NCBI RefSeq assembly: GCF_003590145.2
Contig: NZ_CP060436.1
Location: forward strand, 3,550,501-3,614,500
Origin: Pseudooceanicola algae
GTDB lineage: Bacteria > Pseudomonadota > Alphaproteobacteria > Rhodobacterales > Rhodobacteraceae
Length of the DNA: 64,000 nucleotides
Direction: 5' to 3'
A program made the position numbers and the translations under genes. The first letter of the stretch is position 1; every line of letters begins with the position of its first letter. This document shows, piece by piece, positions 40,455 to 51,240 of the stretch. Under the pieces are notes generated by a model that saw only the letters and a program-made list of their open reading frames with translations, was not told where the DNA came from and did not search any database.

Positions 40455-42860
40455 ATGGAAAGATTGCCGATCGAAGAAGGCCTGCCGCCGCTGCTCTCCG
40501 CCCTCAGGGTGCGGGGGCGCGCCGTGTTGCAGGCCCCGCCGGGGGCGGGCAAGACCACGCGCGTCCCCCTCGCGATGCTGGACGCAGACCTTTGTCAGGG
40601 CCGCATCCTGATGCTGGAACCCCGTCGCCTCGCGGCCCGCGCGGCCGCTGAGCGCATGGCCGAAAGCCTTGGCGAAAGCGCGGGCCAGACCGTCGGCTAC
40701 CGGGTGCGCGGCGACAGCAAGGTTTCGGGCGCCACCCGGATCGAGGTGGTGACCGAAGGCATCCTGACCCGGATGATCCAGACCGACCCCGAACTGACCG
40801 GCATCGGCGCGGTGATCTTCGACGAATTCCACGAACGCTCGCTGAACGCGGACCTCGGACTCGCGCTCTGCCTCGAGATCGCCGGGGCGCTGCGCGAGGA
40901 CCTGATCCTGCTGGTCATGTCGGCAACGCTGGATGCGGCGCCTGTCGCGGCGCTGATGGGCGACGTGCCGGTGGTGACCACCGAAGGCCGCGCCTTTCCG
41001 GTCGAGATCCGCAATGCCCCGGCGGCCCTGCCCAGGGGGCCGAAACTATGGCCCGCCCTGGCCGATCTGGTGCTTCTGGCGCTGGCCGAGGTCGATGGCT
41101 CGGTCCTGGTCTTCCTGCCCGGTGCGGGCGAAATTAATCGGGTCGCCACGGCACTGCAGGGGCGGGTTCCGGGGGATGTGCAGATCCGCCCGCTTTATGG
41201 TGCGATGAAATTCGCCGACCAGCAGGCCGCCCTGCGCCCGCCATCGCGGGGGCGCAACGTGGTGCTGGCGACCTCGATTGCCGAGACTTCCCTGACCATT
41301 CCGGCGGTGCGCGCCGTGGTGGATGCCGGGCTTGCGCGGCGGGCCCGCTTCGATCCCGGTTCGGGCATGTCGCGGCTGGTGACCGAAAAGGTCTCTCGCG
41401 CCGAGGCCACGCAGCGGGCCGGTCGGGCGGGCAGGGTCGCGCCCGGCCTCTGCCTGCGGGCCTGGACCAGGGGAGAGGAGGGCGCCCTTCACGCCTTCCC
41501 CCCGGCCGAGATCGAGGCGGCGGATCTGTCGGGTCTGGTGCTGGAACTGGCGCTTTGGGGGGCGGGACCGCAGGCGCTGGCCTTCCTGACGCCGCCCCCG
41601 GAGGGCGCCTGGCGCGAAGCCCAGTCGCTGTTGCGGATGCTGGGCGCGCTGGACGATCACGGCATCACCGCCCATGGCCGCAAGCTGGCGGCCCTGCCGC
41701 TGCACCCGAGGCTGGCGCATATGCTGGCCCGGGCCGGGCGCGGCGCGGCGGGTCTGGCGGCATTGTTGGCGGATCGCGATCCCATGTCGCGGGGCACGCC
41801 CGTCGATCTGACCTTGCGCCTGAAGGCGCTGGAGGGCGGGCGTGATCCCCGCGCCGATGCCGGCGCCATCGCCCGCATCCGCACCGAGGCAAAGCGGCTG
41901 GCCCGCGATTTGCCCAGTGCGCCCGGGCTGGGCGTGGCCGAAATGGCGGCTCTTGCCTATCCCGACCGGATCGGCCTGCGCCGTCCGGGCAGCGCGCCGC
42001 GCTATCTGCTGTCGGGGGGGAAGGGGGCGGTACTTCCGTCCGAGGACCCGCTGGCCGGGGCACCGCTGATCGTGGCCACGGATCTGGACGGCGACCCGCG
42101 CGAAGCGCGGATCCGTCAGGCGGTCCAGATTTCGGAAGGCGCAGTGCGTTCGCTGTTCGGTGACCAGATCGAATCGCTGCGCATCTGCAACTGGTCGCGA
42201 CGGGATCGCCGGGTGCAGGCCCGCGAACAGGACAGGCTGGGCGCCATCGCGCTGACCGACCGCCCCTGGACCGATGCGCCCGAAGACTCCCTGGCGGCGG
42301 CCATGCTGGACGGCGTGCGCGACCTTGGCCTGAACCCGACCGGCAAGGCGCGGCTGTTCCTGTCCCGCGTGCGGCTGGTCGACAGCCTGCCGGATTTCTC
42401 GGACGCCGCGTTGCTGGAAACCATCGACGACTGGCTGCTGCCCTATCTCGGCAAGGTGCGCAGCGCCGAGGACTGGAAGCGTTTCGACCTGCTGCCCGCG
42501 CTGAAGGCGCGCCTCGGCTGGGACGGAGAGCGCATCCTCGACCGCGAGACGCCGGGCAGTTTCACCACCCCGCTGGGGCGCAAGATCCCCATCGACTACG
42601 CGGGCGACGCCCCGGCCATCGCCTTGCGGCTGCAGGAGATGTTCGGCCAGACGCGCCACCCGGTCGTCGCCGGCCGCCCGCTTGTGGTCACGCTTTTGTC
42701 CCCGGCGGGCCGTCCGGTGCAGGTCACCCAGGACATCCCCGGCTTCTGGACCTCGTCTTACGCGGATGTTCGCAAGGACATGCGGGGGCAGTATCCGAAA
42801 CATCCCTGGCCCGAGGATCCGACGCAGGAGGATCCGACCCTGCGCGTTAAACGCAAGTAA
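40455..42860 (+). CDS. hrpB: ATP-dependent helicase HrpB
   Basis: An 801-residue DEAH-type helicase with Walker A APPGAGKTTR, DEFH box IFDEFHERSLNADLG, SATLD (motif III) and QRAGRAGR (motif VI). The C-terminal half contains the HrpB-specific region. Cellular role is unclear; the protein is widespread in proteobacteria. ATG 40455 gives MERLPIEEGLPPLL as in relatives and has AAGGA 5 bases upstream; ATG 40419 would add 12 residues. The final codons and stop lie in a 50-bp tandem duplication. Confidence 0.93.
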   Translation: MERLPIEEGLPPLLSALRVRGRAVLQAPPGAGKTTRVPLAMLDADLCQGRILMLEPRRLAARAAAERMAESLGESAGQTVGYRVRGDSKVSGATRIEVVTEGILTRMIQTDPELTGIGAVIFDEFHERSLNADLGLALCLEIAGALREDLILLVMSATLDAAPVAALMGDVPVVTTEGRAFPVEIRNAPAALPRGPKLWPALADLVLLALAEVDGSVLVFLPGAGEINRVATALQGRVPGDVQIRPLYGAMKFADQQAALRPPSRGRNVVLATSIAETSLTIPAVRAVVDAGLARRARFDPGSGMSRLVTEKVSRAEATQRAGRAGRVAPGLCLRAWTRGEEGALHAFPPAEIEAADLSGLVLELALWGAGPQALAFLTPPPEGAWREAQSLLRMLGALDDHGITAHGRKLAALPLHPRLAHMLARAGRGAAGLAALLADRDPMSRGTPVDLTLRLKALEGGRDPRADAGAIARIRTEAKRLARDLPSAPGLGVAEMAALAYPDRIGLRRPGSAPRYLLSGGKGAVLPSEDPLAGAPLIVATDLDGDPREARIRQAVQISEGAVRSLFGDQIESLRICNWSRRDRRVQAREQDRLGAIALTDRPWTDAPEDSLAAAMLDGVRDLGLNPTGKARLFLSRVRLVDSLPDFSDAALLETIDDWLLPYLGKVRSAEDWKRFDLLPALKARLGWDGERILDRETPGSFTTPLGRKIPIDYAGDAPAIALRLQEMFGQTRHPVVAGRPLVVTLLSPAGRPVQVTQDIPGFWTSSYADVRKDMRGQYPKHPWPEDPTQEDPTLRVKRK

Positions 42861-42938
42861 CCTTGGATCCGACGCAGGAGGATCCGACCCTGCGCGTGAA
42901 GCGCAAGTAACCTTGGATCCGGCGCGCGGACGATCCGG
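42816..42938 (+). repeat. 50-bp tandem duplication over the hrpB stop codon
   Basis: A 50-bp unit (42816-42865) that encodes the last 14 codons and stop of hrpB is repeated at 42866-42915 with two base changes (TTAAACG to TGAAGCG). A third, degenerate partial unit begins at 42916 (GATCCGGCGCGCGGACGATC). Each unit contains two GGATCCGAC-like submotifs. Confidence 0.9.
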
Positions 42939-43141
42939 CCTTGTGCGCGGCGGCCAAAACATTGAGGACCCGCCCATCCCCCCGGATCAGGGCCCATTGT
43001 CATCCTTCCGTCACCAGAGGCTTGACCTTCCCGCTTCCGGGGCCTAAAGACCCCCAACAAGATTCAGGGCGCCGCCGCAACGGTGCCCGTATGCATTGAA
43101 CTGGGCGCGACCCGCCCTTCTGATGAGACGAGGATAGACCC

Positions 43142-43432
43142 ATGTCGCGCCGTTGCGAACTGACCGGAAAAGGCCCGATGACTGGCAACAATGTCAGCCA
43201 CGCCAACAATAAAACGCGCCGCCGCTTCCTGCCCAACCTGAACGACGTTTCGCTGCGTTCGGAGACCCTTGGCCGGAACGTGAAGATGCGCATCTCTGCA
43301 TCCGCCCTGCGTTCGGTGGACCACCGTGGTGGTCTGGACAAGTTCCTGGCCAAGGCCAAGGACATCGAGCTTTCGGCCAACGCGCTGAAAATCAAAAAAG
43401 AAATCGCAAAAGCCCAAGCCGTTCAGGCCTGA
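43142..43432 (+). CDS. rpmB: 50S ribosomal protein L28
   Basis: A 96-residue basic ribosomal protein with the family start [20 protein letters not shown] and the conserved [16 protein letters not shown] and [14 protein letters not shown]. It has GAGACGAGG upstream and its own terminator, so it is probably monocistronic. Confidence 0.97.
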   Translation: MSRRCELTGKGPMTGNNVSHANNKTRRRFLPNLNDVSLRSETLGRNVKMRISASALRSVDHRGGLDKFLAKAKDIELSANALKIKKEIAKAQAVQA

Positions 43433-43478
43433 GCTGGCTGACCTGCCCGGCAGGTCACACATGCGTTTCGACAGTTTG

Positions 43479-43508
43479 AACCCCGCCTTTTCGCAAGGTG
43501 GGGTTTTT
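43479..43508 (+). terminator. Intrinsic terminator of rpmB
   Basis: Arms AACCCCGCC (43479-43487) and GGTGGGGTT (43497-43505) pair with one G-T, followed directly by TTT. It lies 47 bases after the rpmB stop. Confidence 0.88.
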
Positions 43509-43718
43509 GCATTGGAAATGTCGTGCGTGTGGGGCGGGTCGACAGATCACGCAAAAGTTTGCTGTCCTCGCGCCTTGCTGCCCTAGGTTGATCGCTCGGG
43601 GCAGGCAGGTGCAATGGCCCCCGGCCGGATCGGGGCAGGGGCACGGGTTCAAGCGGACCATCTGGCGCCCTGGGGCCGGATTGACTGGCAGAAGTGATTC
43701 TCTGGAAGGAACAAGACA

Positions 43719-44162
43719 ATGAAAATCGTGACGCGTACGGCTTCGGCTTTGGCACTTTCTGCGGGCCTCGCGGTCTGCGGGCTGACCATGACGGCGACGT
43801 CGGCGCTGGCGGATGTCTTCGTCAGCCAGTCCCGGATCGTGCCGGGGCCCGACGCAGGGACGGCCACGGTCTACATGGTGCTCAAGAATACCTCGCGCGA
43901 GGACGAGGTCCTGATGTCGGCCTCTTCACCCGCTGCGACGCAGATCACCATTTATCAGGGGCTGCGCAAGGGGGGCGAGACCGTCGCGACCCCCACGACC
44001 AACGGGCTGACCATCCCGGCAAAGCGGACCCTGCGGCTGACGCCGGACGGGCACTACATGACGCTCTCGGGTGTCACTGGATTGCAGCCGGGGGCCAGCG
44101 TGCCGATAGACCTCGATTTCGGAACTATTCCCAGCAAGACAATCGATGTTCCCGTCGAATGA
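43719..44162 (+). CDS. PCu(A)C-like periplasmic protein, degenerate copper site
   Basis: A 147-residue secreted protein: a signal peptide (MKIVTRTASALALSAGLAVC... to ALA, about 31 residues) and the PCuAC beta-barrel fold (VFVSQSRIVPGPDAGTATVYMVLKN, ASSPAATQITIYQG, GLTIPAKRTLRLTPDGHYMTL). The family copper ligands are H(M)X10MX21HXM. Here the late HxM pair (HYM) is kept but the early His and Met are replaced by TIYQ and ATPT. It may bind copper weakly or have another role. The 286 bp before it are gene-free. Confidence 0.75.
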   Translation: MKIVTRTASALALSAGLAVCGLTMTATSALADVFVSQSRIVPGPDAGTATVYMVLKNTSREDEVLMSASSPAATQITIYQGLRKGGETVATPTTNGLTIPAKRTLRLTPDGHYMTLSGVTGLQPGASVPIDLDFGTIPSKTIDVPVE

Positions 44163-44192
44163 TCTGCCAACTGCGACTGTCGGGCTGGCGTC

Positions 44193-44888
44193 CTAGCTGA
44201 CTTCAGCCAACATGTCGTCGACCCAGGCCGGCACCAGTTCCGTCGCGCTGCCCTGCCGGGCCTCGGCGAACTGGCTGGCAGAGTGCGATGCCTCGAGGTT
44301 CAACTCCAGCGTATGCGCGCCCACGGAATCGGCCAGCCGAAAGAACCCGGCGGCGGGATAGACATTGCCGGAGGTCCCGATCGAGACGAAGTAGCTGCAA
44401 TTGCTCAGCTTCCGTTCGATTTCATCTATGTAGTAGGGCATTTCGCCGAACCAGACGATGTCGGGGCGCGCCTTTGGGGCCTGACAGGCGGGACAGGCCT
44501 CGCCCGGCTGCATCTGTTCCGGCGCCGGCCAGCGATGGCCGCAGGCGGCGCATAGCGCGCTGTTGACGGCACCATGCATATGCAGGACCTCGGCCCCGGC
44601 AGCTTCGTGCAGGGCATCGACATTCTGGGTAACGATGGTGACCTCACCGGGATAGTCACGCTGCAGGCGGGCGAGGGCCTCATGTGCTACATTGGGCCGG
44701 GCTGCGGCGGCCGCCCGGCGGCGGTCGTTGTAAAAGCGCTGCACAAGGGCGGGATCGCGGGCAAAGCCTTCGGGCGAGGCCACGTCTTCGACCCGGTGGT
44801 TTTCCCACAGGCCATCGGCGGCGCGAAATGTCGCCAGACCGCTTTCGGCGGAAATGCCCGCGCCTGTCAGGATCACGATCCGCTCCAT
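44193..44888 (-). CDS. cobB: NAD-dependent protein deacylase, Sir2/CobB type
   Basis: A 231-residue sirtuin. The NAD-binding start is ILTGAGISAESGLATFR, TQNVDALHEAAG and HMHGAVNSALCAACGHRW (catalytic His and first Zn cysteines) follow, then CPACQAPKARPDIVWFGE and SIGTSGNVYPAAGF. The FYNDRRR motif contains the Tyr-x-x-Arg pair that in CobB and SIRT5 binds succinyl groups. It is divergent from the LMW phosphatase with 64 bp between the starts. Confidence 0.94.
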   Translation of the reverse strand: MERIVILTGAGISAESGLATFRAADGLWENHRVEDVASPEGFARDPALVQRFYNDRRRAAAAARPNVAHEALARLQRDYPGEVTIVTQNVDALHEAAGAEVLHMHGAVNSALCAACGHRWPAPEQMQPGEACPACQAPKARPDIVWFGEMPYYIDEIERKLSNCSYFVSIGTSGNVYPAAGFFRLADSVGAHTLELNLEASHSASQFAEARQGSATELVPAWVDDMLAEVS

Positions 44889-44952
44889 GGTGGTTTTCCT
44901 TCTCGTAAATCGGTGGCTAGACTGTGGTCACCCTGCCCCGAAAGGCGCCCGC

Positions 44953-45456
44953 ATGACCAGTTCCATCCTGTTCGTCTGTCTTGGCAACATCTGCCGGTCC
45001 CCCTCGGCCGAGGCGGTTGTGCGCGGCTTGGCGGCCAAGCAGGGCCTCCCGCTGCGGCTTGACAGCGCCGGGACCGGTGGCTGGCATGCCGGAGAGCCGC
45101 CCTATGGCCCGATGCAGGCCACCGGGCAGGCGCGGGGGCTTGCCATGTCCGACCTGCGGGCGCGCCAGATCCGGGTACAGGATTTCGCGGATTTCGACCT
45201 GATCCTGGCCATGGATGACAACAACCTGGCGGATATTGAGGCCCTTCGTCCTGCAGGGGATGCGACGCCGCTGCACCGGTTCACGGACTACCTGCCCGAA
45301 GACAGCCGCTTTGCCGGCGCGACCGAGGTGCCGGATCCCTGGTACAGCCGCGATTTCGACGGCGCGCTGGATCTGATCGAGGCGTGTGCCGCGGGTCTGC
45401 TGAAGTCCGTCAGCGGCACCGCAGGGTCAAAAGGCCAGCCTCGCCCGGCGGGCTGA
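44953..45456 (+). CDS. Low-molecular-weight protein tyrosine phosphatase
   Basis: A 167-residue cytosolic phosphatase. The P-loop VCLGNICRSPSAE (CX5R) is at residues 8-20 and the acid loop VPDPWY carries the general-acid Asp. ATG 44953 is chosen; the longer frame from 44854 overlaps the sirtuin promoter. The C-terminal ~15 residues are extra to the fold. Substrate unknown. Confidence 0.93.
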   Translation: MTSSILFVCLGNICRSPSAEAVVRGLAAKQGLPLRLDSAGTGGWHAGEPPYGPMQATGQARGLAMSDLRARQIRVQDFADFDLILAMDDNNLADIEALRPAGDATPLHRFTDYLPEDSRFAGATEVPDPWYSRDFDGALDLIEACAAGLLKSVSGTAGSKGQPRPAG

Positions 45457-45487
45457 CCTGATCCCGGTGCGCCGGGGGAGCCTCAGG

Positions 45488-45817
45488 TCAGGAACACATC
45501 GCCTGAGCGGCATTGCCGAAGGATGTATAGCGTTCCCAGAAGGCATCGTCCCTTGGGCGCTTGGACATCTTCACTTCCTGCGCGCGATCGGGTTCCTGAA
45601 AGATCTTGGCGGCCAGGCGTTGGTCGCTGCGGTTCATGGTCATGTCCGCAACCTGCTGGATGCAACCGCAAAGCCGCGTCTGACCGGCGCCCTTGCTGGA
45701 GCCGAGGCAGGCCTGGCTGACCGGACCCGCCTGCGCCGGGAAGGCACCTGCAAAGGTCAGGCAAGTGGCTGCCACGAAACCGGCGGTCAGGGCCGCCCTT
45801 GGAAAAATAGTCTTCAT
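45488..45817 (-). CDS. Small secreted hypothetical protein
   Basis: A 109-residue protein with a signal peptide (MKTIFPRAALTAGFVAATCLTFAGAFPAQA, cleavage before GPVSQ). The mature part has cysteines in QACLGS, LCGCIQQVADM and the final AMCS, and a conserved-looking helical stretch SDQRLAAKIFQEPDRAQEV. I recognise the family as recurrent in Rhodobacterales, sometimes mislabelled arginine transporter; no function is known. GAGG precedes the ATG 45817/45820 pair. Confidence 0.72.
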   Translation of the reverse strand: MKTIFPRAALTAGFVAATCLTFAGAFPAQAGPVSQACLGSSKGAGQTRLCGCIQQVADMTMNRSDQRLAAKIFQEPDRAQEVKMSKRPRDDAFWERYTSFGNAAQAMCS

Positions 45818-46200
45818 CATCTGCCCTCGTTGAAAGCCCGGCCCGGCCATTCCTGCCGGTGCAAGGCTGATCTGCCTCTGCATGCCACCCCGAACAGGCG
45901 CCGGATGGCGCATGGAAGACGGATGCGGATCCATTTTCACGGATTCTTTCAGGACATTGCCCAATATTTCAAAAAATCTCAATAAAAAGCGATGAGAGGG
46001 CACGGGATGGTGATGCAGAACGGGGTTTGCAGGCCCGTAGCCCTTCGGAACCTTGCGGGAGAAGGGCGATTGCGGCGAATCAGGCCCGGGCCCGCGGCTC
46101 TGGATGACACGTGGCTCGGGTTGGCCGGTGTTTCAGCCGGGAACACTACGATCTGGCAGTTTGGCCCGGCGCTGCAAATCGCGCGCCGGGCCAGGCCGGA
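45818..46200. other. Gene-free region between two minus-strand genes
   Basis: The left part is A/T-rich near 45950-45990 (AATATTTCAAAAAATCTCAA), probably the promoter of the small secreted protein gene. The right end holds a hairpin listed separately. I see no gene. Confidence 0.5.
46163..46192 (-). terminator. Hairpin after the MBL hydrolase gene
   Basis: Perfect 10-base arms GGCCCGGCGC (46163-46172) and GCGCCGGGCC (46183-46192) begin 9 bases beyond the stop of the minus-strand MBL gene. No T run follows, so it may be a pause or a weak terminator. Confidence 0.6.
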
Positions 46201-46980
46201 TCAGGAGTACCAGGTGCCGCGAACGACGTCGGTCGGCACGTCCTGTTCGCTCAGCAGGGATTCGAAGAGATCGAGATCGCTGTCGTTGTAGTGGTAGGGA
46301 TAGACCACGCCGGGGGCGAAGCCGCCGACACCGGTGGCCGCCTGGGCCTCGGTCATCGTGTAGGGCATGTTGAAGGGCACGAAGGCGATGTCGATGTCCT
46401 CGAGCGCCTTCATTTCATCGGTGTCCTCGGTGTCTCCGGCGATATAGACCCGCTTGCCGCCAACCTCGATGATATAGCCGTTGTCGCGGCCCTTCGGGTG
46501 ATACTGCAGGCGTTCTTCGGTGAAATTGTAGGCCGGGATGGCTTCGATCGGCAGGCCGAGCAATTCGGCGTTCTGGCCGTTTTCCATCGCCGTGGCGGCG
46601 GCGCCGACTTCGGGGTCGAGCTGTTCGTGCACCGTGGGGTTGGTGATCATCGGGACCGGCCCGCCGGCGCGCTGTGTGAGGGCGGCAAGGGTGTCGGGGT
46701 CAAAGTGGTCGCCGTGGTGGTGGGTGATGAGGATGGCGTCCGGAGCCGGCAGGGCTTCGTACAGTGCGCCGCCGCCGACGGGGTCGACGTAGATGACTCC
46801 GGCGGGCGTGGTCATCACGAAGCTGGCGTGGGAGATCGGGTGGATGGAAAGGGTATCGGTGCCGTCGAGGGCGTAGATGTCGCCGGTCAGGTTCTGGGCC
46901 ATTGCGGCGAAGGGGCGGATGAGGCTGGCGCCAGCGGTCGCGGCGGCGGCACTGGCGATTAGGTGTCGGCGGGTGATCAT
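46201..46980 (-). CDS. MBL-fold metallo-hydrolase with Tat-like signal
   Basis: A 259-residue protein. The start MITRRHLIASAAAATAGASLI looks like a twin-arginine signal (TRRHL plus hydrophobic stretch), with cleavage near AMAQ, so export folded to the periplasm is likely. The metal motif THHHGDHFDPDT, then YIAGDTEDTDEM and VVYPYHYNDSD match UlaG-like lactonase or phosphodiesterase relatives. Substrate unknown. ATG 46980 is chosen over 47010 because it starts the signal. Confidence 0.85.
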   Translation of the reverse strand: MITRRHLIASAAAATAGASLIRPFAAMAQNLTGDIYALDGTDTLSIHPISHASFVMTTPAGVIYVDPVGGGALYEALPAPDAILITHHHGDHFDPDTLAALTQRAGGPVPMITNPTVHEQLDPEVGAAATAMENGQNAELLGLPIEAIPAYNFTEERLQYHPKGRDNGYIIEVGGKRVYIAGDTEDTDEMKALEDIDIAFVPFNMPYTMTEAQAATGVGGFAPGVVYPYHYNDSDLDLFESLLSEQDVPTDVVRGTWYS

Positions 46981-47268
46981 GGGCACATTCCTTGATTGAT
47001 ATGCTGCCAAGATAGGGCGGTTTGGCAGAGGGAGTCTTCACGATTGGTTTATGGGGGCTAGCTGGGGGCGATTGGGGCGTGGGCCTGTGTCTTGGCCCGG
47101 CGGGCTCGCCGGGCAGCGTTCGACCTTCCCCACAGGGGGGGTGATACGGTTGCGGGGTGTGTGGAACGGTGCTGCTTTTGGTCGAGCGGCTTTGCGTAGG
47201 GTGGGAATAGCGCTCGCCCGAGGTCGCGCGCCGCCCTTTGGGCATGGAGAATGCCAAAGAGCCTGGGG

Positions 47269-47541
47269 CTAAGGAAGATGTGGCATCCAGCGTTCGACGG
47301 CCTCGATAAGAAGCTGCACTGACTGAGCGTGCGCGGCAAGGTAAGTCATGCCGGCCGGAACGCCCCAGTCAATCGCCCTGTCTGCTGCGCGATCGAGCTT
47401 GCGGCCAATCCACTTCAGGCAAGCACGAAGACCTTCCCGGATTGCGCGCAGCGCGCTTTCCAACCGGGCCTTGTCCGGCACTTCCTTTTCGACCTCGTCC
47501 GCGATGTCGTCGATGGCGGCCCAGATGATCGTAACGGATCG
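47269..47541 (-). pseudogene. In-frame continuation of the islet gene after its stop
   Basis: Directly after the TAA of the upstream gene the same frame stays open for 90 codons (starting CGA TCC GTT ACG) and ends at TAG 47269. It encodes a helical, charged segment (WAAIDDIADEVEKEVPDKA, LESALRAIREGLRACLKWI, LLIEAVERWMPHLP) that looks like the C-terminal domain of the preceding protein. The only candidate internal start, GTG 47481, has its AAGGA just one base away. A stop that cut an originally longer gene, or read-through, would explain it. Confidence 0.5.
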
Positions 47542-48339
47542 TTAGGCTTCTACTGGGAGTTCGATGGGTTCTGGCGGTGCGTTGCCGCCGATGCCATGCC
47601 GGGAAGTCGCAGCCTGCAAAGCCCTCTCGGCCTGTAACGCGCATAATTTTTGCTTCACCTCGAAGCGAGCCTCGATCTCCGCGATGCGTTCGGCCACGGC
47701 TTCGGGGCCTTGTCGCCAGATGTCGTCGGGGATCAGGGCGATCCCGCGCTGTAGGTCCCAGGGCAATAGATTTCCGGACATGGCGCGGTCGTACCAGCGG
47801 GACCAGAAGAACCAATGTTCAGCGCTCTTCAGCAAGTTGTCCTTACCATCTGCATATCGGTCTAGCTCAATTTGGAGTTCAGGGGGCACGGAAACTTCTA
47901 GGGTCATCAGGTCAAATTTTGCTGCTGAGTTTGCGTCCCGAATGATCTCTTTCTCTAGAGACTGGCTACCCACAGAAAAAGCTATTCCGGCGGTGTTCAG
48001 AGCTGACTCGGCCGCAAATAGGTATCTGCTGGATTCTTCTTCTGCAGCAGAGCGGGCAGCGTAGAGAGCAGCATCGGCAGGTGCGAAGTTGTTTGGCCCC
48101 CGTTTGGCAGCAAGGTCACAAGCATTTTGGAGGTCTCGGTCGGTTCCTGAGTGAGTGCTGCTGGCGCAGATCAGGGCGCGAAATGTCCCTAACAGAACGA
48201 GTTGATCAGATTTGGAAGTGACTTTTCCAATGATGGAGAAGCCAAGTGCTCTGAGTGCAGCACGTGTAGCGAGCGCAGTGCACTGCGCTCGGGATTGAGT
48301 AGCAAGCCAATGACCAATCTCTGAATAGTCCTCAACCAA
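47542..48339 (-). CDS. Hypothetical protein of an AT-richer islet
   Basis: About 265 residues if TTG 48339 is the start (GGAGG 7 bases upstream); GTG 48390 is an alternative. The N-terminal half is Ala/Ser-rich and helical; the C-terminal part has the striking [36 protein letters not shown] and [13 protein letters not shown]. Similar W-rich proteins with a GGNxPPE motif occur in mobile regions of alphaproteobacteria, with unknown function. The stretch 47850-48340 is clearly less GC-rich than its surroundings, suggesting transfer. The frame continues past the stop. Confidence 0.6.
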   Translation of the reverse strand: MVEDYSEIGHWLATQSRAQCTALATRAALRALGFSIIGKVTSKSDQLVLLGTFRALICASSTHSGTDRDLQNACDLAAKRGPNNFAPADAALYAARSAAEEESSRYLFAAESALNTAGIAFSVGSQSLEKEIIRDANSAAKFDLMTLEVSVPPELQIELDRYADGKDNLLKSAEHWFFWSRWYDRAMSGNLLPWDLQRGIALIPDDIWRQGPEAVAERIAEIEARFEVKQKLCALQAERALQAATSRHGIGGNAPPEPIELPVEA

Positions 48340-48434
48340 CCTTCTGCCTCCACTCCGTGTTCGGCCTGATGTCCCACCATACCCCCTCACACCCCCTTGC
48401 CAACTGCCCCTTTCCCCCGCATATGCTGCCGATC

Positions 48435-50234
<1,800 letters not shown>

Positions 50235-50438
50235 AGAGAGCCCGGGGCAAGTCTCCGGGTTTTTCAATTGCCCGGGGCATGAGGCTCCGTAGGGTGCGTG
50301 CTGGCGCGCAGCAAAGCTTTCGCAAAGCCTGCCACCTCATGGCGCCCCGCAACTTCCCGCCCAGGGCGCCAAACGCCCCTTGCGACTTCTCCGTTTCCAC
50401 GGCTCTGTCATCGAAAGACAGCCAGTATGGGAACCAAC

Positions 50439-51146
50439 ATGGCCATCGAGTGGATGAAGACCTCCGCAATCGTCACGGCGCTGCTGCTCCTACCCGCAGC
50501 GGTCTCGGCCAAGGCCTGCGATTACCGGCCTACCAAGATCTTTCGCAGCGACGGGGGCGGATCGGTCACGGCGCGGGCGGCTGATGCCGGGGTCAGCGGC
50601 GCGGTCGAGGGGTTCTATACCCTGGTCAACGTGAGCAGCGGCGCGACGATGCTGGGGGCGGGGGCCACGGCGGCATCCGGCGTTGCGGCGGCGGCGACCT
50701 CGGGGGCGGCGGCGGCTTCGGCCATCGCGCTCAACCCCTTTGTCTGGGTGCCGGCGTTGGTCGCTGGCGTCGGTGGCGGCACCTTCGAGGCGGTCTGCGC
50801 CTATATGGTCGACGAACGGATCACGGATTACGACGAGGTCATGACCCTGATGCGCGGCTTCGAAGCCAGCGCCGACCCGGCCTATTTCGAATTGGTTGAC
50901 GGCGTCCTGTCCCCGTTCATCCGCATCCGTGACATGGACAACTCCTGGGTCAGTTACAATGTCGAGGATCTCTACGTGGTCGAGGGGATCCTGATGCACC
51001 GCAAGTTCGGCCGGAACACCAAGATCGGCCGGGTGGTCCTGGTCGAGGTCGAGGAACAGCCGGACGCCCCCCCGGCACCACCCGGTCAGGATGCGGTCGT
51101 GGACGCGCCGGTCGAGCAAGCTCCGTCGGATCGACCGCCGGGCTGA
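50439..51146 (+). CDS. Secreted hypothetical protein with Ala/Gly-rich hydrophobic core
   Basis: About 235 residues. The N-terminus has a signal peptide (MKTSAIVTALLLLPAAVSA, cleavage before KACDY). Residues ~60-110 are a Gly/Ala/Thr-rich hydrophobic stretch (GATMLGAGATAASG..., ALNPFVWVPALVAGVGGGTF), possibly glycine-zipper-like membrane helices. The rest is polar and ends in a Pro-rich tail. I do not recognise a family. The start is uncertain (50427, 50439 or 50454). It shares a terminator with the entericidin-like genes. Confidence 0.65.
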   Translation: MAIEWMKTSAIVTALLLLPAAVSAKACDYRPTKIFRSDGGGSVTARAADAGVSGAVEGFYTLVNVSSGATMLGAGATAASGVAAAATSGAAAASAIALNPFVWVPALVAGVGGGTFEAVCAYMVDERITDYDEVMTLMRGFEASADPAYFELVDGVLSPFIRIRDMDNSWVSYNVEDLYVVEGILMHRKFGRNTKIGRVVLVEVEEQPDAPPAPPGQDAVVDAPVEQAPSDRPPG

Positions 51147-51187
51147 TTTTCGGGCGTTTTTGGCCAGACGCCTGCCGCAAAAATGAA

Positions 51188-51220
51188 AAACCCCGGAACA
51201 CCTTGCGGTGACCGGGGTTT
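51188..51220. terminator. Bidirectional intrinsic terminator
   Basis: AAACCCCGG (51188-51196) pairs with CCGGGGTTT (51212-51220), with an inner CACC/GGTG stem. It separates the convergent secreted-protein gene and the entericidin-like gene and has an A-tract on the left that reads as T on the minus strand. Confidence 0.88.
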
Positions 51221-51240
51221 GATCCGCTGCGACGGCAGGA

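Noticed and set aside
48189-48380. 63-codon minus-strand ORF starting with [15 protein letters not shown]
   Set aside because: It overlaps the islet gene in another frame and has no independent support, though a frameshifted N-terminus of that gene was considered.
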